Below are positions 26,215 through 36,178 of a stretch of DNA of 64,000 bases, piece after piece. Below the pieces are notes generated by a model. The model ran no database searches and was not told the origin of the DNA. It saw nothing but the letters and a program-made list of their open reading frames with translations. Made by a program: the position numbers and the translations under genes. This DNA comes from Parahoeflea halophila (GTDB lineage Bacteria > Pseudomonadota > Alphaproteobacteria > Rhizobiales > Rhizobiaceae): NCBI RefSeq assembly GCF_900220985.1, contig NZ_OCPC01000004.1, positions 124,001-188,000 on the forward strand, in the 5' to 3' direction. The stretch's first letter is position 1, and every line of letters starts with the position of its first letter.

Positions 26215-27804
26215 TCAGGCAGCCTTGGTGACGTGGTATTCCTTGATCGCCACCATTTCGATCATCCTCCAGCGCTCCGCCTCGTAATTGAGCGAGAACT
26301 GGTCCGAGGCCAGAAACACAGGATCACCATCCAGATCGCGGGCGATGTCGCCGCGATGGTTGGTGATGAAACGTTCGAGATCGGACTTGTCCGGCGCCGA
26401 GATCCATCGGCAGATCGAAAACCGCGCCATCTCGAAACTCACCGGCAGGCCGTATTCCGCCTGAAGACGCTCCTTCAGTACGTCGAGCTGCAGGGCGCCG
26501 ACCACGCCGACAATCGCCGGCGATCCGTCTTCGGGCGAAAACAGTTGCACCACGCCTTCCTCGGCCATCTGCTGCAAGGCTTCCTTCAGCTTCTTTGCCT
26601 TCATAGCGTCCTCGAGCCTGACCCGGCGCAGGATTTCCGGCGCGAAGTTCGGCACACCCTGGAACACCAGTGCCTCGCCCTCGGTCAGTGTGTCGCCGAT
26701 GCGAAGCGTTCCGTGGTTCGGAATGCCGACCACGTCGCCGGCATAGGCGGTATCGGCGATCTGCCGCTGCGAGGCGAAGAAGAACTGCGGTGCCGACAGC
26801 CCCATCGGCTTGCCGGTGCGTGCCAGCCGCGCCTTCATGCCGCGCTGAAGCCTGCCCGAGCACACCCGCACAAAGGCGATGCGGTCCCGGTGGTTGGGAT
26901 CCATATTGGCCTGGATCTTGAACACGAAGGCTGTCATTTTCGGGTCGGTCGCTTCCACCGTGCGCGTATCCGCCACCTGCGCCCGCGGCTGCGGCGCAAA
27001 CTTGCCGAGTGCGTTGATCAGGTCGCGCACACCGAAATTCCTCAGTGCCGAGCCGAAATAGACCGGTGTGAGATGACCTTCACGAAACGCCTCCAGATCG
27101 AACGGCTTGCAGGCTTCGACTGCAAGGCTGGTTTCCTCGACGAAGGTCTCGCGCTCGTTTTCCGGCAGGAGCCCTGCGACCTTGTCCGATTCCGGGCCGT
27201 TTACCGGCGTCAGGTCTGTTTCCTTGTCGGATTGGCGGATGGCGGAACTGGCCAGATGATAGGTGCCCGAAAAACTCTTTCCCTGCCCGATCGGCCAGGT
27301 CATCGGTGCACAATCGAGCGCCAGTTTCTGCTCTACCTCGTCAAGAATCTCGAACGGGTTGCGCGCCTCGCGGTCCATCTTGTTGACGAAGGTGATGATT
27401 GGAATGTCGCGAAGCCGGCAGACCTCGAACAGCTTCAGCGTCCGCGGCTCGATGCCCTTGGCCGCATCGATCACCATCACAGCCGCGTCGACAGCCGTCA
27501 GCGTGCGGTAGGTATCGTCGGCGAAGTCCTCGTGGCCCGGGGTGTCGAGCAGGTTGAAGACGTGGTTGTCGTATTCGAACGTCATCACCGAGGTGACCAC
27601 AGAGATACCGCGCTCGCGCTCGATCTTCATCCAGTCCGAGCGGGTCTGGATCCGGTCCTTCTTGGCCTTGACCTCACCTGCCAGCTGAATCGCGCCGCCG
27701 AACAGCAAGAGCTTTTCGGTCAGTGTAGTCTTGCCCGCGTCCGGGTGGGAGATGATGGCGAAGGTGCGGCGGCGGCCGACTTCCTCGGCAAGTGGTTCGG
27801 GCAT
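26215..27804 (-). CDS. prfC: Peptide chain release factor 3
   Basis: GTPase that recycles RF1/RF2 after termination. G1 is SHPDAGKT, G2 lies in ERERGISV, G3 is DTPGHEDF and G4 is NKMD. The 529 residues from the ATG at 27804 equal the usual length; in-frame starts at 27858 and 27876 are possible. It is divergent from dut across about 90 bp. It lies at the right end of the accessory stretch after coaBC. Confidence 0.96.
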   Translation of the reverse strand: MPEPLAEEVGRRRTFAIISHPDAGKTTLTEKLLLFGGAIQLAGEVKAKKDRIQTRSDWMKIERERGISVVTSVMTFEYDNHVFNLLDTPGHEDFADDTYRTLTAVDAAVMVIDAAKGIEPRTLKLFEVCRLRDIPIITFVNKMDREARNPFEILDEVEQKLALDCAPMTWPIGQGKSFSGTYHLASSAIRQSDKETDLTPVNGPESDKVAGLLPENERETFVEETSLAVEACKPFDLEAFREGHLTPVYFGSALRNFGVRDLINALGKFAPQPRAQVADTRTVEATDPKMTAFVFKIQANMDPNHRDRIAFVRVCSGRLQRGMKARLARTGKPMGLSAPQFFFASQRQIADTAYAGDVVGIPNHGTLRIGDTLTEGEALVFQGVPNFAPEILRRVRLEDAMKAKKLKEALQQMAEEGVVQLFSPEDGSPAIVGVVGALQLDVLKERLQAEYGLPVSFEMARFSICRWISAPDKSDLERFITNHRGDIARDLDGDPVFLASDQFSLNYEAERWRMIEMVAIKEYHVTKAA

Positions 27805-27897
27805 CGTCTGACAAATCCTGTTGATTGCGCTGCCTTCTATCGTCTTGCTGCCCGCCATGCAATTGACCTCGGGCACCCAGGGGTAAAAGCTTGGACC

Positions 27898-28380
27898 ATG
27901 ACCCAGCCTGACACCATGTTCCGAGCCGAGCCTGAACTGCTTGTCGTCCGCCTACCGCACGGTGAGGGGCTCGATCTTCCAACCTATGAAACTGAAGGAT
28001 CCGCAGGCTTGGACCTGCGCGCTGCAGTCGGGGAAGGAGAGTCGTTGGAAGTCGCCCCCGGCGGCCGTTTCGCTGTGCCCACAGGCCTGGTCATGCAGAT
28101 CCCGCAAGGTTTTGAAGGGCAGGTCCGTCCGCGCTCCGGCCTGGCGCTTAAACATGGTATTACCTGCCTCAATACGCCCGGAACTATCGACAGTGATTAC
28201 CGTGGCGAGGTCAAGGTGATCCTCGCCAATCTCGGTACCGAGCCGTTTGTGGTCAACCGCGGCATGAGGATTGCGCAGCTGGTCATCGCGCCGGTGGTGC
28301 AGGCCCGGATAAGTCTACGGGATGCGGTGGATGAAACCATCCGCGGCGACGGCGGCTTCGGTTCCACGGGAACGGCATGA
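27898..28380 (+). CDS. dut: Deoxyuridine 5'-triphosphate nucleotidohydrolase
   Basis: Trimeric dUTPase that converts dUTP to dUMP, limiting uracil incorporation and feeding dTMP synthesis. All five motifs are present: [33 protein letters not shown] and [10 protein letters not shown]. It has 160 residues. The open frame runs far upstream, but the family start is the ATG at 27898. Its last codons overlap the next gene (ATGA at 28377-28380). Confidence 0.96.
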   Translation: MTQPDTMFRAEPELLVVRLPHGEGLDLPTYETEGSAGLDLRAAVGEGESLEVAPGGRFAVPTGLVMQIPQGFEGQVRPRSGLALKHGITCLNTPGTIDSDYRGEVKVILANLGTEPFVVNRGMRIAQLVIAPVVQARISLRDAVDETIRGDGGFGSTGTA

Positions 28381-29381
28381 GCGGCGCGCTGACCGTCATT
28401 GACATGCACACCGGTGGCGAGCCGCTCAGGATTATCACCGGTGGTTATCCCGAATTGCCGCAAGGCACGATCCTCGAAAAGCGCGCCTATGTCCGCGACC
28501 ATCTCGATCAATTCCGAAGGATCCTGATGTTCGAGCCGCGCGGCCATGCGGACATGTATGGCGCGCTGCTGGTCGAGCCGGATCTGCCTGATGCCGATCT
28601 GGCGGTGCTGTTCATGCACAATGAGGGCTATTCCACCATGTGCGGCCACGCCATCATCGCGCTCGGGCGCTATGCCGTGGATCAGGGGCTGGTTCCTCCG
28701 GGCGAGGGCATGACCCACGTCAACATCGAATGCCCCTGCGGCATGATCCGTGCCGAGGTTTCGATGTCCGGCTACAAGGCAACGGATGTCTCCTTTGAAA
28801 GTGTGCCGTCGTTCCTGTTTGCCCGTGATCAGTTGCTTTCCATTGGGCATTGGGGCGAGATCAGTTTCGACATCGCCTATGGCGGTGCGTTCTACGCGCT
28901 GGCGGATGCAAGCCAGTTCGGGCTCGCTTTCGGCCGTGATCCGGTGGCGGCATTTGTCGAGGCTGCCGACCAGCTGACCAGTGCGGCGCAAGCGGCCGTT
29001 CCGCTCAGCCACCCCGAAGCTGACGATCTGGCTTTTCTCTACGGCACAATTCTGACTGACGGCAGGGATGCCTTCACGGATCAGCCGACCCGCAATATCT
29101 GCGTCTTCGCCGAACGCCAGGTCGACCGTTCACCCACGGGTTCAGGGGTCACCGCCAGACTGGCAGCGATGCATGCCCGTGGCCAGATCGTTGTTGGCCA
29201 GACGCGAAGGTTCGACAGTATCATCGGCAGCCGGTTTTCAGGGGCGGTCGCTTCGGAGACGACCTGCGGCCCGCACCCGGCGGTCACCGCTCGTGTGTCG
29301 GGCAGGGCGTTTTATTCAGGCAGAGCCGAGTTCACCATTGAACAGGATGACCCGCTGGCAGGCGGGTTTCTGGTTCGCTGA
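28377..29381 (+). CDS. Proline racemase-family protein, probable trans-3-hydroxy-L-proline dehydratase
   Basis: 334 residues. The first active-site Cys is in STMCGHA (Cys89). At the second site, where racemases and 4-hydroxyproline epimerases have PCGTG with Cys, this protein has SPTGSG with Thr254. That Cys-to-Thr change characterises trans-3-hydroxy-L-proline dehydratases (EC 4.2.1.77), so dehydratase is favoured over epimerase. It is translationally coupled to dut by ATGA. No other hydroxyproline gene is near. Confidence 0.85.
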   Translation: MSGALTVIDMHTGGEPLRIITGGYPELPQGTILEKRAYVRDHLDQFRRILMFEPRGHADMYGALLVEPDLPDADLAVLFMHNEGYSTMCGHAIIALGRYAVDQGLVPPGEGMTHVNIECPCGMIRAEVSMSGYKATDVSFESVPSFLFARDQLLSIGHWGEISFDIAYGGAFYALADASQFGLAFGRDPVAAFVEAADQLTSAAQAAVPLSHPEADDLAFLYGTILTDGRDAFTDQPTRNICVFAERQVDRSPTGSGVTARLAAMHARGQIVVGQTRRFDSIIGSRFSGAVASETTCGPHPAVTARVSGRAFYSGRAEFTIEQDDPLAGGFLVR

Positions 29382-29787
29382 ACTGTTGCTCTGATTTGCT
29401 GATTCGCACAGGCTCGGCGGCTTGATGATTGTCAGGGCTGTAAGCCGCTGTCTGTAGAGGGCCCGCCCGGCAGCAGCAGGCCGGAAAAATCTGCGCGGGC
29501 TATGCGCAAACGATAACGCCTTGGAAACGCGAAATTATCTCGGTCTGGCCAGCGACCTTACGGTGGATCGAGTTGCCGAGGCGCCGTGCCGGGCAGGATC
29601 CGGCAATCCTGATCCCTGCTGTCGGATGTCGCCCTTGGGCGAAGCAGCCGTTGGTGCGGAATTTCATTCTCATTGTCACAAGATGGAGAGATTTTTTTCG
29701 CGCCGCTGAGCCATGCCGGTTGATTGCATTGGCTGGTGCGGTGTTTGGGGCTGACCTAGACTTGCGCCAACAACAAGGAGAATTTTT
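29382..29787. other. Intergenic region upstream of cysK
   Basis: About 400 bp without a supported gene. Seven-base arms GCGGCTT and AAGCCGC with an 18-base loop lie near 29420-29451 and could form a weak hairpin after the dehydratase gene. An AAGGAG ribosome site sits just before cysK. No clear promoter box or RNA motif was found. Confidence 0.4.
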
Positions 29788-30759
29788 ATGTCCGCCTACT
29801 CTGATGAAGCGCCCGGCCGCGGCCGAATTTACGACTCGATTGTCGACACTATTGGCAACACGCCCCTCGTCCGGCTCGGCAAGCTTGCCGCCGAGGATGG
29901 CGTCAAGGCGGAGCTTCTCGCCAAGCTCGAATTCTTCAATCCGATCGCCTCGGTCAAGGACCGCATCGGCGTCGCTATGATCGAAAGCCTTGAGGCGCAG
30001 GGCAAGATTGCTTCCGGCAAGACCACGCTGGTCGAGCCCACTTCCGGCAATACCGGGATCGCGCTGGCCTTTGCCGCTGCCGCCAAGGGCTACCGGCTGA
30101 TCCTGACCATGCCTGAAACCATGTCGGTGGAACGCCGCAAGATGCTGGCGCTGCTTGGCGCCGAACTGGTGCTGACGGAAGGCCCCAAGGGCATGAAGGG
30201 TGCCATTGCGAGGGCCGAGGAATTGCTTGCCGAAATCCCTGATTCGGTGATGCCGCAGCAGTTCGAGAACCCGGCCAATCCCGAGATTCACCGCAACACC
30301 ACGGCACTGGAAATCTGGAACGATACAAGTGGCGGCATCGACATTCTCGTCTCAGGCATTGGCACCGGTGGTACCATCACCGGCGTTGGCCAGGTGCTCA
30401 AGGACAGGAAGCCCGGCGTCCAGATCGTGGCGGTGGAACCGGCCGATTCGCCGGTGCTGTCGGGTGGCAATCCCGGCCCGCACAAGATCCAGGGCATCGG
30501 AGCGGGCTTTGCTCCAGGTGTGCTTGATACCGGCATCTACGACGAGATCGCCAAGGTGACCAATGACGAAGCCTTCGAGATGGCACGCCGCGTGGCAAAG
30601 CTAGAGGGCCTGCCGGTTGGCATCTCGTCCGGTGCGGCGCTGACCGCTGCCGTCCGGGTCGGTCAGCGTCCGGAGAATGAAGGCAAGCAGGTCGTCGTCA
30701 TCATCCCGTCCTTTGCCGAGCGCTATCTCTCCACCGCATTGTTTGACGGTCTGGGCTGA
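29788..30759 (+). CDS. cysK: Cysteine synthase A (O-acetylserine sulfhydrylase)
   Basis: PLP enzyme that makes L-cysteine from O-acetylserine and sulfide. The PLP lysine lies in [10 protein letters not shown], the substrate loop in [10 protein letters not shown], and the phosphate-binding loop is [10 protein letters not shown]. The 323-residue length and C terminus ([12 protein letters not shown]) fit CysK rather than CysM. AAGGAG lies 8 bp before the ATG. A good terminator follows, so it is probably transcribed alone. Confidence 0.95.
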   Translation: MSAYSDEAPGRGRIYDSIVDTIGNTPLVRLGKLAAEDGVKAELLAKLEFFNPIASVKDRIGVAMIESLEAQGKIASGKTTLVEPTSGNTGIALAFAAAAKGYRLILTMPETMSVERRKMLALLGAELVLTEGPKGMKGAIARAEELLAEIPDSVMPQQFENPANPEIHRNTTALEIWNDTSGGIDILVSGIGTGGTITGVGQVLKDRKPGVQIVAVEPADSPVLSGGNPGPHKIQGIGAGFAPGVLDTGIYDEIAKVTNDEAFEMARRVAKLEGLPVGISSGAALTAAVRVGQRPENEGKQVVVIIPSFAERYLSTALFDGLG

Positions 30760-30815
30760 CCCGCCACCCATTCGCGTCAGGAACCGTACTCAAGGTATGG
30801 CGATAGGAACCGTGC

Positions 30816-30849
30816 GGGCAGGCCACACCGGTCTGCCCCGTTTCTGTTT
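30816..30849 (+). terminator. Rho-independent terminator of cysK
   Basis: A 9-bp stem (GGGCAGGCC with GGTCTGCCC, including one G-T wobble) closes an ACACC loop at 30816-30838. It is followed by CG and TTTCTGTTT. It lies 57 bp after the cysK stop and before the convergent comM remnant. Confidence 0.65.
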
Positions 30850-32381
30850 CACGCCGCCACCGACACCCGCTCTGCTGCGATCCGGTAGGAAATCGCTTCG
30901 GCGAGGTGAATCCGTCCAACCGTCTGGGCGCCATCAAGATCAGCGAGCGTCCGCGCCACTTTGAGGATGCGGTGGTAGGCGCGCGCCGAAAACCGCATCT
31001 TTTCCGCGGCATCTTTAAGCAGCGTCTGCCCGCCCGCATCCGGCTGGGCTACCTGCTCCACCAGCGAGGTCGAGCATTGGGAATTGGTGCGGATATCCGG
31101 ACGGCCGATGTCGCGGTAACGCGCTTGCTGCATGCTACGGGCCGCCGCCACGCGGGCGGCAACATCGGCGCTGCTCTCGGCTGCCTGCGGCGCAATCAGG
31201 TCCTGTGCGGTGACGGCCGGGACATCGATGCGGATATCGATCCGGTCCATCAGCGGGCCTGATATCCGGCCCTGGTAATCGGCCTGGCAGCGCGGACCGC
31301 GGGCGCAGGAGTGCCCGGGTTCGCCGGCCATGCCGCATCAGCAGGGATTCATCGCCGCAATCAGCTGGATATTGGCCGGATAGCTGACCCGGTGATTGGC
31401 CCGGGCGATGACGCTCTCGCCGTTTTCCAGCGGCTGCCTGAGCGAGTCCAGCACCTGCGGTGTGAATTCCGGAAACTCGTCGAGAAACAGGATGCCGTTA
31501 TGGGCCAACGACACCTCGCCGGGCCGGGCGCGCAGGCCGCCGCCAAGCATGGCGGCCATCGAGGCCGAGTGGTGCGGCGCCCGGAACGGCCGCCGGTCCG
31601 ACAGCTTGCCGCCGGCCAGTTGCCCGGCGATGGAATGGATCATCGAGACTTCCAGCAGTTCGGGCGCCGACAGCGGCGGCAAAATCGAGGGAAGCCGGGC
31701 GGCAAGCATCGATTTGCCCGAACCGGGTGGCCCCACCATGATCAGGTTGTGCCCTCCGGCCGCTGCCACCTCGAGCGCGCGCTTGGCGGTTTCCTGGCCC
31801 TTGATGTCCGACAGATCCGGTATGTTAGCGGGCGCTGCCCGCATCGCTGGAACCGGACGAGACAGGACCTGCGTGCCGCGAAAATGGTTGGCGATGGCGA
31901 TCAGCGAGCGCGGCGCCAGAATGTCGATCTCCTCGCCGGCCCAGGCTGCTTCCGGCCCGCTTTCAAGGGGGCAGATCAGGCCCTTGCCCAGCGCGTTGGC
32001 GCCGATTGCCGCGGGCAGCGCGCCGGCCACACTGGCAATGGTACCATCAAGCGAGAGTTCGCCCAGCACCACATAGCCGTCGAGTGCATCACCCGGTATG
32101 GCGCCGAGTGCTGCCATCAGCCCCAGCGCGATCGGCAGGTCGAAATGGCTTCCCTCCTTGGGCAGGTCGGCAGGCGCCAGGTTGACGGTTACCTTCTTGG
32201 CCGGCAGCGACAGGCCGGATGCGTGCAAGGCCGATTGTACCCGCTCTCGGCTCTCGGCCACGGCCTTGTCGGGCAGGCCGACAATCTGCATGCCCACCTT
32301 GCCCGGTGCGACCATCACCTGAACATCGACCGGCACCGCCTCGATGCCCTGAAATGAAACCGTACTGACCCGCGCGACCAT
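30849..32381 (-). pseudogene. comM: ComM/YifB Mg-chelatase-like AAA+ ATPase interrupted by one in-frame TGA
   Basis: Full-length homologues are about 510 residues. Here the reading frame is unbroken at both ends and interrupted only by TGA at 31338-31340. The N-terminal part (from the ATG at 32381) has the ribosomal-S5-like domain, Walker A GPPGSGKSMLA and Walker B ILFLDEFPEF, ending AAMNPC. The same frame resumes directly after the stop with CGMAGEPGH and continues to the normal C terminus. Relatives read NPCRCG here, so an Arg codon CGA has become TGA. ComM aids branch migration during natural transformation. A sequencing error or readthrough cannot be excluded. Confidence 0.85.
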
Positions 32382-32791
32382 GTCCTGAGCCCCTTCATGT
32401 TGCCTGTCCATCCGCGCCGGGAGGCAGAGCAGTACCCGTTATGCGCGATCCAGGTTGAATTGAAACACGGTATGCGGAATATAACAAGAACAATATGGCA
32501 ACGAATACACCATTAAGGCGAGACAGGTTGTGTCGGGTTGTGGCGGTGAGAACATCGAATTGAAGCGGAAACGGCAGCTGAGCCACTCGCGTCCGAGGAC
32601 CGGCACGTCCCTTTGATTGGACGGCCCGGCCCGTGTCAGACCCAGAATTGTGCTGTGTTCACAAGTTAGTTGGCCGCTCGGGTACAAAATCCGGGGAAAC
32701 CTGATTAGGGGAGGGGCGAAGTCCGGGCGGCTCCGGACAATTCGGCAGCGGGCCGGATGTTTTATGAAACCAAACGATTTCGGAGATCGCC
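32382..32791. other. Intergenic region between comM and the YciI gene
   Basis: About 410 bp between divergently transcribed genes. It must hold the promoters for both. The open frames in it show no conserved features. No RNA gene or repeat recognised. Confidence 0.4.
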
Positions 32792-33094
32792 ATGGCATTT
32801 CTTGAAGACGGAGACCATCTCTTCGTCATCGACCTTACCTATATCGCATCACTGGAAATGGTTGATCAGCTGGTCCCCTCGCACAAGGCATTCGTCGAGC
32901 GTGGTTATGCGTCAGGCCTGTTCCTTGCCTCTGGCGCCAAGGTTCCGCGCACTGGAGGGGTCATCATCGCCCGCGGGCGGAATTTGAAAGACATCGAGGC
33001 GCTGATCACCGGCGACCCGTTCCACATGGCCCGGGTGGCAAAATACCGGATAACCGAGTTCGAATCCGGCAACATCGCAGATGCACTGAAGTAG
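32792..33094 (+). CDS. YciI-family protein
   Basis: 100-residue single-domain protein of the dimeric alpha-beta barrel fold. The pattern matches YciI proteins: an N-terminal strand (FVIDLTYIASLEMVDQLVP), SHKAFVERGYASGLFLASG, and DPFHMARVAKYRITEF. Some relatives show weak hydrolase activity, mostly with unknown substrates. The start follows a GGAGA ribosome site. It is convergent with the mechanosensitive channel gene. Confidence 0.85.
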   Translation: MAFLEDGDHLFVIDLTYIASLEMVDQLVPSHKAFVERGYASGLFLASGAKVPRTGGVIIARGRNLKDIEALITGDPFHMARVAKYRITEFESGNIADALK

Positions 33095-33105
33095 CCCGGT
33101 CTCCG

Positions 33106-34842
33106 TCATGCGTCGGATTCAGCTTCGGGCTTATGCCTGCTGTCGTTGTCCCGCTCCTTTTCTGCTTGAGCGGTGAAATCGGACAACCTGCTTTCGCGAT
33201 CCGCCGGCAGGTACTGCATGCCCTGGCTCCGATCCAGCTCGAGCTCGCGCGCAGCCTTCAGCATCGCCTCGCGCAGCTCGCATTCCATGGACCAGGCAGT
33301 CAGCGGTTCTTCCGCAGTGGCGTAGAAACCGACAAGCATGCCGGTTGAGTCATGATCGACCACGAGCACCCGCGCGGCGTCCTTGTCGATCACCTTGTCA
33401 TTGCTTTCGACGAATTGCTCGAAGCGCGCGCGCAAGGCGTCGATATCGGCGCTGTGATGCAGCCGCAACCGGACAACCTTGGTCATGTTCGGATCCCGCT
33501 TGGTCCAGTTTTCGAACGGCTCGGACACGAAGTAGGTCACCGGCACAATCAGTCGGCGCTTGTCCCAGGTTTTCAACTGCACATAGGTGAAATTGATCTT
33601 CTCGACATAACACCAGCGGTTCTCGAAAAAGAGCGAGTCACCGACTGCCGCCGTCTTGGAAATGGCGATCTGCAGGCTGGCCATGATGTTGCTCAGTGCC
33701 GAGCGTGCCGCATAGGCCAGGATCAGCGTTGCCACGCCGGCCGAACCGATCAGCGCCACGCCAGTGGTGGCGAAAAGGTTGATCTGGGTCATCAACAGGC
33801 CGGCAGCAAACACCACTGCCAGCACGATGCCGATCCGCCGAAAGGCGGAGAGATTGGTCTGAAACGCCCGCATCTCGCGGTTTTCGGGTTTCTCCAGCTC
33901 GGCGATGTCCCGAATCAGGGTGCGTTCCAGGATCATGTCGATGGTCTGGACGAACACCGCCAGGCCGCCGCCAAACAGGATCAGCAACATCAGCGGTCCG
34001 AGGAAGGTATCAATGGTCGCCGAAAACACGAACAGGTGCCGTTGCAAGAGGTAGCCGACTATGGCGCCGGTCAGAATTGCCAGCGGCGATGCCAGCCTTC
34101 GAAGCAACCGACCGGAAATGCGCGGCTTCAGCCGGTCTCCGGTGTTGCGGAAGACCCGGTAGACCAGCCAGCCTGCAAGCACCGAGCTGATCAGCAACAA
34201 CGGAGTCGCGATCAACTGCCACGCTGCCAGGCCGGTGGCGACCTGCTTGCGCGCCCAGTCCGGCAGCGATTCCTCGAACCAGTTCTCACCGTAAAGTTCA
34301 TGCAGTGCCGGCAGATTTTCGACGGTCTGCGCGGCAAACACCCAGACGGGGGCACCGTCTGCCGGCTTGACCCGTTCCAGACGGATCGGAACCGGGCGGT
34401 CTTCAAGGTCGATCAGCGCCAGCCGGATCGAGCGCCGGGGCTGTCCTGCCATCAGCGCCTTTGGGCTTGCCGTGATATCGAGCCCGTCTGGCCGGTCCGG
34501 GATGTCTTCCCATTTGAGCCAGACCTTGCGGGCGAGGATTTGCTCGAGCTGACGTGCTCTCTCAATCCCGACGCGCTGCTGGTTGCCTGGTCCGATCTGG
34601 CTGAGGTCAAGCAGGTGAGCAGCCGTCGCATGGTCTCCGGCCTTGGCATGGTACAGAAAACTCTCGACCGTGGCCTGCGGCGTGTCGCGGTTGATACGTC
34701 CACCGTCGCCGAGACCGGGATTGAGCGTCTCGACTTCGAAATAGGTGTTGCCTGAGCCGCTCTGCTGCGCAGCAGCAATCCCGGTCGCTCCCGTGCAGGG
34801 AGCCACCAGGATAGTCAGTATTAATGCCAGCAAAAGCCGCAT
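33106..34842 (-). CDS. MscS-family mechanosensitive ion channel
   Basis: About 578 residues. An N-terminal signal peptide (LLLALILTILVAPCTGATG) is followed by a periplasmic domain of some 180 residues, then several membrane helices and the conserved MscS pore/beta domain (ILAYAARSALSNIMASLQIAIS, given in outline, and WCYVEKINFTYVQLKTWDKR). The charged C-terminal tail is cytosolic. Predicted role is release of solutes on osmotic downshock. I chose the ATG at 34842 because AAGGG is 6 bp upstream; an ATG at 34848 overlaps that spacing. It lies 74 bp downstream of gshB. Confidence 0.88.
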   Translation of the reverse strand: MRLLLALILTILVAPCTGATGIAAAQQSGSGNTYFEVETLNPGLGDGGRINRDTPQATVESFLYHAKAGDHATAAHLLDLSQIGPGNQQRVGIERARQLEQILARKVWLKWEDIPDRPDGLDITASPKALMAGQPRRSIRLALIDLEDRPVPIRLERVKPADGAPVWVFAAQTVENLPALHELYGENWFEESLPDWARKQVATGLAAWQLIATPLLLISSVLAGWLVYRVFRNTGDRLKPRISGRLLRRLASPLAILTGAIVGYLLQRHLFVFSATIDTFLGPLMLLILFGGGLAVFVQTIDMILERTLIRDIAELEKPENREMRAFQTNLSAFRRIGIVLAVVFAAGLLMTQINLFATTGVALIGSAGVATLILAYAARSALSNIMASLQIAISKTAAVGDSLFFENRWCYVEKINFTYVQLKTWDKRRLIVPVTYFVSEPFENWTKRDPNMTKVVRLRLHHSADIDALRARFEQFVESNDKVIDKDAARVLVVDHDSTGMLVGFYATAEEPLTAWSMECELREAMLKAARELELDRSQGMQYLPADRESRLSDFTAQAEKERDNDSRHKPEAESDA

Positions 34843-34916
34843 CGTCATCCCTTGCGGTTACAACCCGAGGGAACAACGCTTCTGGCCCGGTTTCGTTCAA
34901 CGCCGGCCGGGGGAGC

Positions 34917-35864
34917 CTATCGCCGCTTGGATTCCACCGCATCCCAGAACAGTGCGGCGACGTCCGGGCCGCCGAAATTTCTGATTTCGCGCAAGCCTGT
35001 CGGCGAGGTGACGTTAATTTCGGTCATCAAGTCGCCGATGATGTCGATGCCCACCAGGATGAAGCCACGCGCTTTCAGCGAGGGGCCGATCCGAGCACAG
35101 ATTTCCTGCTCGCGGCTGGTCAGTTCACTGTGCTCAGCGCGGCCGCCGACATGCATGTTGGAGCGTGAATCATGCTCGGCCGGCACCCGGTTGATGGCGC
35201 CGACGGGCTCGCCGTCGATCAGGATGATGCGCTTGTCGCCGGCGCGTACCGAAGGCAGGTACTTCTGCGCGATGAAGGGTTCGCGGTACATCTGCGCAAA
35301 CATTTCCAGCAGCGAGGTCATGTTGCGGTCGTCGGGCTTGATGTGGAACACCCCGGCACCGCCATTGCCGTAGAGCGGTTTGAGAATCATGTCGCCGACT
35401 TCCTTGCGGAATTCGGCAATCGTCGCCGGATCCCTGGAGATCAGGGTTTTGGGCATCAGGTCGGCAAATTCGGTGACAAAGATCTTCTCCGGTGAATTAC
35501 GCACCCAGGCCGGATCATTGACCACCAGCGTCTTCGGATGCACCCGCTCAAGCAGGTGCGTCGAGGTGATGTAGGCCATGTCGAATGGAGGATCCTGCCT
35601 GAGCAGCACCACGTCCATGTCGGCGAGGTCGATCCGCTCCTGCGGACCGAGTTCGAAATGGTCGCCCTCGACATCGCGCAAGACCATCGGCTCGGCCACG
35701 GCCTCGATCCTGCCGTCGCGCATCGACAACTGATCCGGCGTGTAGTGAAACAGCTTGTAGCCCCGGTTTTGTGCTTCCAGCGACATAGCGAAGGTGGAAT
35801 CGCCGGCGATCCGGATCGAGCTCACATGGTCCATCTGAACCGCGACATTCCTGATCTTGCTCAT
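34917..35864 (-). CDS. gshB: Glutathione synthetase
   Basis: ATP-grasp ligase joining gamma-glutamylcysteine and glycine. The 315 residues from the ATG at 35864 (GGAGA upstream) match the family. Recognisable parts are the N-terminal substrate domain ([19 protein letters not shown]), the glycine-rich loop [11 protein letters not shown], and the C-terminal [13 protein letters not shown] with Mg-binding Glu and Asn. In many rhizobia gshB sits next to yraN and rsmI; here a histidine kinase and a LysR remnant lie between. Confidence 0.95.
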   Translation of the reverse strand: MSKIRNVAVQMDHVSSIRIAGDSTFAMSLEAQNRGYKLFHYTPDQLSMRDGRIEAVAEPMVLRDVEGDHFELGPQERIDLADMDVVLLRQDPPFDMAYITSTHLLERVHPKTLVVNDPAWVRNSPEKIFVTEFADLMPKTLISRDPATIAEFRKEVGDMILKPLYGNGGAGVFHIKPDDRNMTSLLEMFAQMYREPFIAQKYLPSVRAGDKRIILIDGEPVGAINRVPAEHDSRSNMHVGGRAEHSELTSREQEICARIGPSLKARGFILVGIDIIGDLMTEINVTSPTGLREIRNFGGPDVAALFWDAVESKRR

Positions 35865-36178
35865 GGTTTGAAGTCTCCGCCAATCTGTTGGTTTCCACAT
35901 AGGGCGTGGGTGGGGGCAATTGCAACGGGGTGGGCGCGGTTTTGGCTGTCAAAGCGTGACGGGGCAAAGCCGGAGCCGATTTTGTCAATCGTGGCAAGAA
36001 AGGCCGCCTACCTGTTTCACGGCAATGCGAAACCCTATGGAACATCGTTCCCACTGGCGCGTTGAATGAGGCCGGGAAATCAAACGTCTAAACCATTTCG
36101 TCGCAAGAAAAACACTTGTGGCCAATGAAATTCATTGCCGCTAAGCGATGCGGTGGTTTGCTCTGCAAAGGATCCTCA

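Noticed and set aside
14302-27897. Prophage, integrative element or defence island
   Set aside because: No integrase, transposase, tRNA attachment site, phage structural gene or known defence gene was found in the stretch.
25543-28380. A 945-codon open frame ending in dut
   Set aside because: Only the last 160 codons show a known family (dUTPase). The rest is the antisense shadow of prfC and the DUF305 gene.
31338-31340. Selenocysteine codon in comM
   Set aside because: Homologues have Arg, not Cys or Sec, at this place, no selenocysteine insertion hairpin was evident, and a CGA to TGA mutation explains it more simply.
32439-32798. A 119-codon minus-strand frame in the gap before the YciI gene
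   Set aside because: No conserved pattern and no good ribosome site, and it overlaps the YciI start region.
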